DNA of 19,789 nucleotides from RCIO01 sp035555795 (GTDB taxonomy: Bacteria > Pseudomonadota > Alphaproteobacteria > Rhizobiales > Rhizobiaceae): assembly GCA_035555795.1 (NCBI GenBank), contig DATMGE010000015.1, positions 1 through 19,789 of the forward strand. Reading direction: 5' to 3'. Positions 6,436 to 13,324 of the stretch are shown piece after piece. The position numbers and the translations under genes are program-made. The notes under the pieces are model-generated. The model saw only the letters and a program-made list of their open reading frames with translations. It searched no databases and was not told the origin of the DNA. Every line of letters begins with the position of its first letter. The stretch's first letter is position 1.

Positions 6436-7503
6436 ATGGAATTGTTGGTGCGCAATGCCTGGTATGTCGCATGCTGGGACTATACGCTTGCCGAAACGGG
6501 CATGTTCGCCACCACCATCGCCAATGAGCCGATCGTCATCTATCGCGGCGAGACCGGCAGGCTGATCGCGCTGGAGGACCGGTGCTGCCACCGCGCCGCG
6601 CCGCTGTCGCTCGGCAGGCGCGAGGGCGACGACCTGCGCTGCATGTATCACGGCCTCAAATTCGCGCCGGACGGCAAGTGCATCGAGATTCCCGGACAGG
6701 ACCGCATTCCCGTCCATGCCTGCGTGAAGAGCTATGCTGTCGCCGAGAAGCACAGCTGGGTCTGGGTGTGGCTGGGCAATCCGGCGGAAGCCGACGAGGC
6801 GCTGATCCCGCCGGCGACATCGCTCGACGATCCTTCGGTGATGCTGAAGAGCGGCCAGATCGACTATGACGCCAATTACCTGCTCATCAATGACAATCTG
6901 CTTGATTTCTCGCACCTGACCTATGTGCATGCGAACACCTTCGGCAATTCCGCGCAATGGGCGCAAAAGCGGCCGATGATCATCAATCTCGACCGTGGCG
7001 TGCGCGTGCAGCGCTGGCTGAAGGACGAGTTGCCGCCGCGCGCCAGCGGCGACATGCAATATGAGCGGGTCGATCGCTGGAGCAGTTATGATTTCCTCGT
7101 TCCGGGCATCCTGCTGATGGATTCGGGCGTCTATCCACCCGGAACGGCGGATGCGTCGAATGACGGCCCGCCGCGCGAGGATATTGCGGCCCTCCAGGCC
7201 AACCGCACCTGCCAGGCGGTGACGCCGCTGACCGACGGCACGTCGCGCTATCTCTTCTCCTATGGCCCGACTGCCGCCACGGGCGACGAAGCCCTGCTCA
7301 ACCGCATGTTCGAGACGGCGAAAGCCGCGTTCGGCGAGGACAAGGCGATGATCGAAGCGCAGCAGCGGACGCTGGCGATCAATCCGCAGGTGAAGATGAT
7401 GCCGGTCTCGGCGGATGCGGCGCTGTCGCGGTTCCGCTGGCTGATGGGGCGGCTGATGAAGGCCGAAATGCCCGAGCCGGCTGCCACCGTTGCGGCGGAA
7501 TAG
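6436..7503 (+). CDS. Rieske non-haem iron oxygenase, VanA (aryl O-demethylase) type
   Basis: A 355-aa protein of normal length for vanillate O-demethylase oxygenase and relatives such as dicamba demethylase. The Rieske [2Fe-2S] ligands are C50-x-H52 and C69-x2-H72. The mononuclear iron site is in NLLDFSHLTYVH, with D157 as the electron-bridging residue and H160 and H165 as ligands. The start is fixed by GGGGAGGA five bases before ATG 6436, although the frame is open further upstream. The family uses O2 and electrons from a separate reductase to demethylate or hydroxylate aromatic acids in the cytoplasm. No VanB-type reductase gene is in the window. It is divergent from the LysR gene and 4 bp ahead of a small unknown gene. 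The exact substrate is not deducible. Confidence 0.9.
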   Translation: MELLVRNAWYVACWDYTLAETGMFATTIANEPIVIYRGETGRLIALEDRCCHRAAPLSLGRREGDDLRCMYHGLKFAPDGKCIEIPGQDRIPVHACVKSYAVAEKHSWVWVWLGNPAEADEALIPPATSLDDPSVMLKSGQIDYDANYLLINDNLLDFSHLTYVHANTFGNSAQWAQKRPMIINLDRGVRVQRWLKDELPPRASGDMQYERVDRWSSYDFLVPGILLMDSGVYPPGTADASNDGPPREDIAALQANRTCQAVTPLTDGTSRYLFSYGPTAATGDEALLNRMFETAKAAFGEDKAMIEAQQRTLAINPQVKMMPVSADAALSRFRWLMGRLMKAEMPEPAATVAAE

Positions 7504-7507
7504 GCCG

Positions 7508-7753
7508 ATGGCGCTCAAACTGGTCGGCGAAACGCCGGGCGAGGCGGAGAGCGTGCGGCAGATGGTGCTGCGCGCTCTGTCGCCCGCCGAGGCGATGATC
7601 GATGCCATCGAGGATGATGGAAGGCAGGTTACAGTCAGGTTCCGCCTTGTCGTCGATCCGGTACTCATGACGGAACGTATGGACGAGGTCGCGGATTTGC
7701 TGGCACGGGCGGGACATCGCCGCGCCGTCCTGCCGATGCTCAGGCTGATCTGA
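7508..7753 (+). CDS. Small protein of unknown function downstream of the Rieske oxygenase
   Basis: I do not recognise this 81-aa protein. It begins four bases after the oxygenase stop, so it is probably translationally coupled to it. It has no cysteine, signal peptide or membrane segment. The centre (VTVRFRLVVDP) looks like a beta strand, followed by a helix with alternating charge (TERMDEVADLLARAG) and a basic, hydrophobic end. It cannot be a ferredoxin because it lacks iron-sulfur ligands. A small partner or stabiliser of the oxygenase is possible but unproven. It ends 14 bp before the convergent gluconokinase stop. Reading-frame use resembles the neighbouring genes, which supports real coding. 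Confidence 0.6.
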   Translation: MALKLVGETPGEAESVRQMVLRALSPAEAMIDAIEDDGRQVTVRFRLVVDPVLMTERMDEVADLLARAGHRRAVLPMLRLI

Positions 7754-7767
7754 CGGCCGTGCCGCCT

Positions 7768-8274
7768 TTACGCGGCTGACAGGCGAGCCGCCACCTCGGC
7801 GATGATGCGCTGCGGCTCCATGTCCATGTCGACCGCGAGCGACCATTCGTCCGGCTGCGGCGGTTCCAGCGTGGCGAGCTGGTCGTCGAGCAAGGCAACG
7901 GGCATGAAATGTCCGGTGCGGCGCTCCATGCGGGCGACAAGGGCGGCGCGCGAGCCGGTGAGGTGCAGGAAGAGGATGTCGAGCCCGGAGTGCAACCGCA
8001 GCCGGTCGCGATAGGTGCGCTTGAGCGCCGAGCAGGCGGCGACGGGGATTGCCTGGTCTTCCGCGCGGCGCTTCATCGCGTCGGCCACGGCGTCGAGCCA
8101 TGGCGTGCGATCGGCATCGGTGAGCGGCGTGCCGGCTTCCATCTTTGCGATGTTCGCCGGCGGGTGAAAGTCGTCGCCTTCGATCAGCGTCGTTCCGAGC
8201 GCCGTCGCCACCGCCGTGCCGACGGTGGACTTGCCGCTGCCCGATACGCCCATGATGACGATTGCCTGCGTCAT
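7768..8274 (-). CDS. gntK: Gluconokinase (carbohydrate kinase, GntK type)
   Basis: A 168-aa protein of the usual gluconokinase length. A P-loop GVSGSGKST spans residues 9-17. GDDFHPPANIAKMEAGTPLTDADRTPWL is the diagnostic gluconokinase segment that contacts substrate, and CSALKRTYRDRLR and RTGHFMP further on are also conserved. It phosphorylates D-gluconate to 6-phosphogluconate with ATP. The ATG at 8274 lies 7 bp after the xylA stop, making it the third gene of the xylose operon; longer upstream frames overlap xylA and are rejected. A gluconokinase is not needed for the isomerase route of xylose breakdown, so its presence suggests that the operon also feeds a sugar acid into the pentose-phosphate or Entner-Doudoroff routes. 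Confidence 0.93.
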   Translation of the reverse strand: MTQAIVIMGVSGSGKSTVGTAVATALGTTLIEGDDFHPPANIAKMEAGTPLTDADRTPWLDAVADAMKRRAEDQAIPVAACSALKRTYRDRLRLHSGLDILFLHLTGSRAALVARMERRTGHFMPVALLDDQLATLEPPQPDEWSLAVDMDMEPQRIIAEVAARLSAA

Positions 8275-8281
8275 TGCTGCG

Positions 8282-9592
8282 TCACACGTAGCGGTTGACC
8301 ACGTTTTCCAGCCACTCCTGCCGGCCCGAACGTGGCTGCGGATCGACGCTGCCGGCAAGCACGCGTGCGGCGATCTGGTCCAGCGTGCGTTCGCCCTTCA
8401 ACATGGCCTGCGCCTCGGCGCCGTTCCAGCCGACATAGCGCTCTTCCAGGGGCGCGGAGAGCGCCTTGTCCTCGATCATGCGCGCTGCGGCTTTCAGGCC
8501 GCGGGCGCAGCAGTCCATGCCGCCAATATGGGCGGCCAGCAGGTCCTGCGGGTCGAGCGACTGGCGGCGCAGCTTGGCGTCGAAATTGGTGCCGCCGGTG
8601 GTGAAGCCGCCGCCTTGCAGGATGTAGTAATAGGCCAGCGCCATTTCAGGCACGTTGTTGGGGAACTGGTCGGTGTCCCAGCCCGACTGGTAGTCGTTGC
8701 GGTTCATGTCGATGGAACCGAAGATGCCGAGCGCATTGGCGGTGGCGATCTCGTGCTCGAAGGAATGTCCGGCGAGGATGGCGTGGCCCTGCTCAATATT
8801 GACCTTGACCTCATTCTCCAACCCGAAATCCTTGAGGAAGCCGTAGACGGTCGCGACGTCATAATCATACTGATGCTTGGTCGGCTCCTGCGGCTTGGGC
8901 TCGATCAGGATCGTGCCGTCGAAGCCGGTCTTCTTCGCATAGTCGACCGCCATGGAAAGGAAGCGGCCTGCCTGCTGGCGCTCGCGCTTCATGTCGGTGT
9001 TGAGCAGCGTTTCATAGCCTTCGCGGCCGCCCCACAGGACATAGTTTTCGCCGCCGAGGCGTTTGGTGGCGTCGATGCAGGCCTTCACGGTCGCCGCAGC
9101 ATAGGCGAAGACATCCGGGTCGGGATTGGTCGCCGCGCCCGCCATGTAGCGGCGGTGCGAGAACAGGTTGGCGGTGCCCCAGAGAAGCTTGACGCCGGTT
9201 TCCTGCTGCTTGTGCGCGAAGACGTCGACGATCGCATTCAGCCGGTCGAGGCTTTCGGAAAAGGTCGCGCCCTCGGGGCGCACATCGGCATCGTGGAAAC
9301 AGTAATAGGGCGCGCCGAGCAGGGTGAACATCTCGAAGGCGACGTCGGCCTTCAGCTTTGCCGCGTCCATCGTATCGCCGAACCAGGGCCGCTCGAAAGT
9401 CTGGCCGCCGAACGGGTCGCCGCCGGGCCAGGCGAAGGAGTGCCAATAGGCGACGGCGAAGCGCAGATGGTCCGCCATGCGCTTGCCCATCACCATCTCG
9501 TCGGGGTCGTAGTGCCGGTAGGCAAGTGGGTTCGTGCTTTCCGGCCCTTCATAGCGGACCGGCTCGATGTCGCCGAAATAGCCGGTGGTCAT
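8282..9592 (-). CDS. xylA: Xylose isomerase
   Basis: A 436-aa protein of class II xylose isomerase length. It shows YYCFHDADVRPEG with the ring-opening base H100 and its partner D103, the substrate and metal segments LIEPKPQEPTKHQYDYD, VNIEQGHAILAGHSFEHE and DMNRNDYQSGWDTDQFP, and the C-terminal DLLAAHIGGMD block. It converts D-xylose to D-xylulose in the cytoplasm using two divalent metal ions. Its ATG overlaps the xylB stop as ATGA (9589-9592), with GAGGAG just upstream inside xylB, so translation is coupled. The order xylB-xylA-gntK has the kinase before the isomerase. Confidence 0.97.
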   Translation of the reverse strand: MTTGYFGDIEPVRYEGPESTNPLAYRHYDPDEMVMGKRMADHLRFAVAYWHSFAWPGGDPFGGQTFERPWFGDTMDAAKLKADVAFEMFTLLGAPYYCFHDADVRPEGATFSESLDRLNAIVDVFAHKQQETGVKLLWGTANLFSHRRYMAGAATNPDPDVFAYAAATVKACIDATKRLGGENYVLWGGREGYETLLNTDMKRERQQAGRFLSMAVDYAKKTGFDGTILIEPKPQEPTKHQYDYDVATVYGFLKDFGLENEVKVNIEQGHAILAGHSFEHEIATANALGIFGSIDMNRNDYQSGWDTDQFPNNVPEMALAYYYILQGGGFTTGGTNFDAKLRRQSLDPQDLLAAHIGGMDCCARGLKAAARMIEDKALSAPLEERYVGWNGAEAQAMLKGERTLDQIAARVLAGSVDPQPRSGRQEWLENVVNRYV

Positions 9593-11040
9593 GTCTTGGC
9601 TCCTCTGACTGCGGGGTAGAGACGGCGCCAGTGCTGCCATGCCTCGTCATAGGCAGGCATGAGTGTCGCGTCGGGTTCGATCGTGAGGGCGGTGGCGGGC
9701 GGCGTGCAGATCGCGTGCGGGTCCGCGCTTTCGGCAGCAATGAGGCCTAGCCGTGCGGCGCCGAAGGCTGCGCCGAAATCGCCATCGGCGGGAATGTCCA
9801 CCGCGATGCCGAGCACATTGGCGATGGTGGCGAGCCAGTAGTGCGAGCGCGCGCCGCCGCCGACCGCCGTGACGCGCGCCAGCGTCGTGCCGGCAGCGCG
9901 CAGCGCTTCGAGATTGTCGCGCAGGGCGAAGGCGACGCCTTCGAGCACGGCCTGCGTGAGCGCCTCTCGGCCGCTCGCATGGTCGAGCCCCGCGAAAGCA
10001 CCGCGGATGGCGGCGTCATTGTGCGGCGTGCGCTCGCCGGAGAGATAGGGCAGGAAAGCCAATTTGCCCGGGCCTGCGGGCCGTTCGCCCAGCGCGGCGG
10101 TGAGCGCGCCGGCATCCTGTCCGGTGATGCCCGCCAGCCAGTTGAGCGAATCCGTTGCCGACAGGATCACGCCCATCTGGTGCCATGTGGCCGGCAGGGC
10201 GTGGCAGAAGGTGTGGACCGCGCTGGCCGCATTCGGCCGGTAGCTGTCATTGGCGGCAAACAGAACGCCTGACGTGCCGAGCGACACGAAAGCGCTGCCG
10301 GGCTCTACCGTGCCCACGCCGCAGGCCGATGCGGCATTGTCGCCCGCACCCCCGGCGACGATTGGCGTGCCGTCGATGCCCCATCTGCTTGCCACATCGC
10401 GGCGGAGGGGGGCGGTCGGCGCCGTGCCCTCGACCAGCGCGGGCATATGTTCCTCGCCGAGCCCGGTCATGCCGAGCAGTTCGGGCGACCAGCGGCGGTT
10501 TGCCGTGTCGAGCCAGGCGGTGCCAGCCGCATCTGACATGTCGGAGAAGAAGGCACCGGTCAGCCGGTAGCGAAGATAGTCCTTCGGCAGCAGCACCTTG
10601 GCGACGCGGCGGTAGATGTCCGGCTCGTGGCCACGCAGCCATGCCAGCTTGGGCGCGGTGAAACCGGGGAAGACGATATTGCCGGTGATGGCGCGAAAGC
10701 GCGGATCGTCATCGAGTTCGGCGGCTTCTGCCGCGCTGCGCGTATCGTTCCACAGGATGCAGGGACGCAGCACCTTGCCTGCCATATCGAGCAGTGTCGC
10801 GCCATGCATCTGGCCGGACAGGCCGATGCCGCGGATCACGGCGACCTTGGCGGCATGGTCGCGGCGGAGCCGATCCATGGCCTGGTCCGTCGCGGCGAGC
10901 CAGCTTTCCGGATCCTGTTCCGACCAGCCGGCATGCGGCCGCTGGACCGACAGCGGCACGGTGGCCGAGGCGACGACATGCTTGCCGTCGCTCAGCAGCG
11001 CCTTCATGCCAGATGTACCGAGATCGAGCCCCAGATACAT
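9589..11040 (-). CDS. xylB: Xylulokinase
   Basis: A 483-aa FGGY-family kinase. The N-terminal LGLDLGTSGMKALLSD is the ATPase phosphate-1 loop, LSGQMHGATLLD and ILWNDTRS are the xylulokinase substrate blocks, GGAGDNAASACGVG carries the catalytic aspartate, and FLPYLSGERTPHNDA and TAVGGGARSHYWLATIAN follow as in XylB. It makes D-xylulose 5-phosphate for the pentose-phosphate pathway. ATG 11040 follows a very strong GGGGGAGGA, so a longer start at 11079 is rejected. It is the first gene of the xylose operon; a palindromic operator lies about 75 bp upstream, beyond which is tRNA-Gln. Confidence 0.96.
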   Translation of the reverse strand: MYLGLDLGTSGMKALLSDGKHVVASATVPLSVQRPHAGWSEQDPESWLAATDQAMDRLRRDHAAKVAVIRGIGLSGQMHGATLLDMAGKVLRPCILWNDTRSAAEAAELDDDPRFRAITGNIVFPGFTAPKLAWLRGHEPDIYRRVAKVLLPKDYLRYRLTGAFFSDMSDAAGTAWLDTANRRWSPELLGMTGLGEEHMPALVEGTAPTAPLRRDVASRWGIDGTPIVAGGAGDNAASACGVGTVEPGSAFVSLGTSGVLFAANDSYRPNAASAVHTFCHALPATWHQMGVILSATDSLNWLAGITGQDAGALTAALGERPAGPGKLAFLPYLSGERTPHNDAAIRGAFAGLDHASGREALTQAVLEGVAFALRDNLEALRAAGTTLARVTAVGGGARSHYWLATIANVLGIAVDIPADGDFGAAFGAARLGLIAAESADPHAICTPPATALTIEPDATLMPAYDEAWQHWRRLYPAVRGAKT

Positions 11041-11113
11041 GAATCCTCCCCCGGCCTTCCGCCCTCGCCAATGGCTCATCTCCCTTAACAGAGATCGGGG
11101 CAGCGTTCAGCTA

Positions 11114-11134
11114 TTATTTCGAGGCGCGAAATAA
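11114..11134 (-). promoter_or_regulatory. Palindromic operator upstream of xylB
   Basis: TTATTTCG (11114-11121), a 5-nt spacer, and CGAAATAA (11127-11134) form a perfect 8+5+8 inverted repeat in the only AT-rich patch upstream of xylB. Its sequence and place fit a repressor site for xylose genes; ROK-family XylR is the usual regulator in related bacteria, but no such gene is in this window. I could not assign -35 and -10 boxes with confidence. Confidence 0.6.
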
Positions 11135-11201
11135 ATCCGCAGGCATGGGCCGCCGGCGAAGAACGGCTGGAAGACTTGTGGTCGGCGATGAGACAAGGGC
11201 A

Positions 11202-11276
11202 TGGCTGGGGCGCCTGGATTCGAACCAGGGAATGGCGGTACCAAAAACCGCTGCCTTACCGCTTGGCTACGCCCCA
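11202..11276 (-). tRNA. tRNA-Gln(TTG)
   Basis: A complete cloverleaf on the minus strand: acceptor TGGGGCG (11276-11270) pairs with CGCCCCA, the D-arm is GCCAAGCGGTAAGGC, the anticodon stem GCGGT/ACCGC closes loop TTTTGGT with anticodon TTG, and the T-arm is CCTGG-TTCGAAT-CCAGG. The gene ends G-CCA, with the CCA encoded. It sits between the pfkB-like gene and xylB in the same direction, with no clear terminator on either side. Confidence 0.97.
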
Positions 11277-11409
11277 AAATGGCCGGCGCGAGATGCGCCG
11301 CGCGCGTGACGATGCGTTTAGCCTAGCCGGTTGCCATCGTCCAGTCAGACAAATGCGATGTGATGAGCTGCGTCCACGCCGAAATCGCAACACTCCGGCG
11401 CGGCGCAAT

Positions 11410-12306
11410 TCAGCGGTAGTTGCGAGGAAAGGTGGAGATGGCGCGCGCCGCCGTTTCCACCCCGCGCGCCAGTGCGTCGTCGATATCCGCTTCACTCGCC
11501 AACGCGGCGAGGAAGGCGGCGTTGAAGGTGTCGCCGGCGCCGACCGTGTCAATCACCTCTACAGTCGGGGAGGGGGCGTGGTGCTGCTTGCCCCGCAATA
11601 TGGCGGAAGCGCCCTGTGGACCGCGCTTGACGACGAGAAGGCGGTCAGGGTGGTCCGCAAGCATTTCCATTGCGCATGCGATGTCGTCGGCCTGCGCCAG
11701 CGCGCGGGCTTCCTCCTCATTGATGAGACTGGCATCCGCCTTCGTCATCCAGCCTGCCATTCTTCGCCGCGTCGCTGCGGTCCAGCCCTGTGGCGGCCAG
11801 CCGGGATCGATCGCGGTGCGCCATCCCTTCGCGGCCAGTGCATCGAGCAGCGCGTCGCCATTGTCGGAGAGGTCGGGCATGAGGAAGGTTCCGGACAGGA
11901 TGGCCCATCTGTTGCCCGCAGCGGCGCGCGGGATGCGCGCGGCCAGCTCGCTGGCGCTGGTGCCTTCCAGATGGCCGGGCGTGGTGATGAAGGCGCGGTC
12001 GCCGCCCTTGTGGACGATGCCGACCGTCAATGTCGTCGGGCCGTCGAGCATTGTCCAGTCAGTCGTGGCGGCGGGAAACTGCGCCCGCAGCCAGTCGCCG
12101 TTCATGTCGCTGCCGGTCGTGGCGAGGAAAAGATGCGGCACGTCCATGCCGGCGAGCGCCAGCGCGGTGTTGCCGGCCGATCCGCCGGGGCGGGTCTCGG
12201 CGCGGTCGACCATGATCTCCGTTCCCACTGCCGGCCAGCCATCGATCTCGCCTATTACGAGGTCGACATTGGCATTGCCGAGCACGAGCAGATGCGGGTC
12301 GGTCAC
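11410..12306 (-). CDS. PfkB-family carbohydrate kinase
   Basis: A 298-aa ribokinase-like protein. The first PfkB signature area is RPGGSAGNTALALAG (about residues 39-53) and the second is DTVGAGDTFNAAFLAAL, with the catalytic base D259 and the anion hole GAGD. It phosphorylates a sugar or sugar derivative with ATP; the subgroup could be ribokinase, fructokinase or Amadori-compound kinase (FrlD). The GTG start at 12306 overlaps the stop of the SIS gene as GTGA, so the two are translated together. That isomerase-plus-kinase pair suggests consecutive steps on one substrate. It is the last gene of the operon, and no terminator is evident before tRNA-Gln 133 bp downstream. Confidence 0.9.
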   Translation of the reverse strand: MTDPHLLVLGNANVDLVIGEIDGWPAVGTEIMVDRAETRPGGSAGNTALALAGMDVPHLFLATTGSDMNGDWLRAQFPAATTDWTMLDGPTTLTVGIVHKGGDRAFITTPGHLEGTSASELAARIPRAAAGNRWAILSGTFLMPDLSDNGDALLDALAAKGWRTAIDPGWPPQGWTAATRRRMAGWMTKADASLINEEEARALAQADDIACAMEMLADHPDRLLVVKRGPQGASAILRGKQHHAPSPTVEVIDTVGAGDTFNAAFLAALASEADIDDALARGVETAARAISTFPRNYR

Positions 12307-13322
12307 GTCGCCTCGCCGTCGGTGACCTTGCTGCTGCGGCGCGGCTTGCCGAAATCGCTTACGCGGTGCGCGGCGGCATGGATGACATGAAGCTGCACGG
12401 CCGGCAGGAGCTGGAGGGCGGCGGCCAGTCCGTTGCGCGCCGGCAGGCGGATATGGATGGCACCGGCGACCGGATCCTGCCGGCCGAGGTCGAAGAGGAT
12501 CGGCCGCAGGCCGTAGGATCGCGCCGCTGCCGCCATGCGGGTGACACCCGATGCGTCCGGACCGATCTGGCGGGCGAGCACCAGCGCGGCGCCGGGGGCG
12601 AGACATTCATGCGGGCCGTGCAGCAACTGTCCGAGCTCCAGCGCAATGGCCGGTGCGCGGGCCAGTTCCATGAAGGTGAGGGCGGCCGCTTCCAATGCGC
12701 CATGGGCCTGTCCACGCCCGGTGAGGAAGAGCGTGCGGCAGGCCGCCAGCTCGGCGACGGCTTCTTCGTTCGGCGTTGCGGCCGGTGCGTCATGCGCGAG
12801 CACCTCCATCAGCGCCGCGTCGTCATGGCCGAGATGGTGCAGGATGGCGGCGTGAAGGATCAGCGAGATGACGATGCTGCGTGTCGCGGCATAGGGCTTT
12901 TCGGGCCCGCCGCTGCCGGCAAGCACCGGGACGAGGCGGCCGAGCGTACTGCCGGCATTGAGGGTGAGGCCGAAATGGTCGTGGCGGTTTGGTAGGGCGG
13001 CGAAATAGGAGACGATCTCGCCGGATTCGCCCGACTGCGAGGTGATCAGCGTTACGCGGTCGCCCGGCGGAAGGGGTGCGCGCATATATTCCGACAGGAT
13101 TTCGGGATAGGCGCGGATGCCGAGGCCGCGATAGCTGGCGGCGGCCATGCGGTTGGCCCAGTGCGAGGCGCCCATGCCCAGCATGACGACGCGGCCGGTG
13201 GCGGCGATCCGTTCGGCGATGGGGCGGGCGGCCTCTTGGAGATGTGAGAACGTCGTCCGCGCGTCGCGGAACTGGCGCGCCATCTCGTCTTCGATCTCAC
13301 GCAAACCGGGCGCGACATCCAT
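12303..13322 (-). CDS. Double-SIS-domain sugar-phosphate isomerase/deglycase (GlmS C-terminal type)
   Basis: A 339-aa protein with two SIS domains. The first has LITSQSGESGEIV (residues about 92-104), the phosphate-binding loop of the GlmS isomerase half. The second has TGRGQAHGALEAA and ALELGQLLHGPHE, matching the E-x-x-HGP active-site region of GlmS, AgaS and FrlB. The glutaminase domain of GlmS is absent, so it is not glucosamine-6-phosphate synthase. Possible reactions are aldose-ketose isomerisation, deamination of an amino sugar phosphate, or cleavage of a fructosamine phosphate. ATG 13322 has GGAG seven bases upstream; a GTG at 13328 overlapping the upstream stop is the alternative. 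It is coupled to the PfkB kinase by a GTGA overlap. Confidence 0.88.
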   Translation of the reverse strand: MDVAPGLREIEDEMARQFRDARTTFSHLQEAARPIAERIAATGRVVMLGMGASHWANRMAAASYRGLGIRAYPEILSEYMRAPLPPGDRVTLITSQSGESGEIVSYFAALPNRHDHFGLTLNAGSTLGRLVPVLAGSGGPEKPYAATRSIVISLILHAAILHHLGHDDAALMEVLAHDAPAATPNEEAVAELAACRTLFLTGRGQAHGALEAAALTFMELARAPAIALELGQLLHGPHECLAPGAALVLARQIGPDASGVTRMAAAARSYGLRPILFDLGRQDPVAGAIHIRLPARNGLAAALQLLPAVQLHVIHAAAHRVSDFGKPRRSSKVTDGEAT

Positions 13323-13324
13323 GC

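Noticed and set aside
5899..7668. Long minus-strand open frame (589 codons) opposite the Rieske oxygenase gene and running into the LysR gene
   Set aside because: It lies antisense to the oxygenase and in a shifted frame within LysR; it contains no family motif.
8216..9619. Long plus-strand open frame (467 codons) opposite xylA
   Set aside because: It is the complement of an unmistakable xylose isomerase gene and has no domain of its own.
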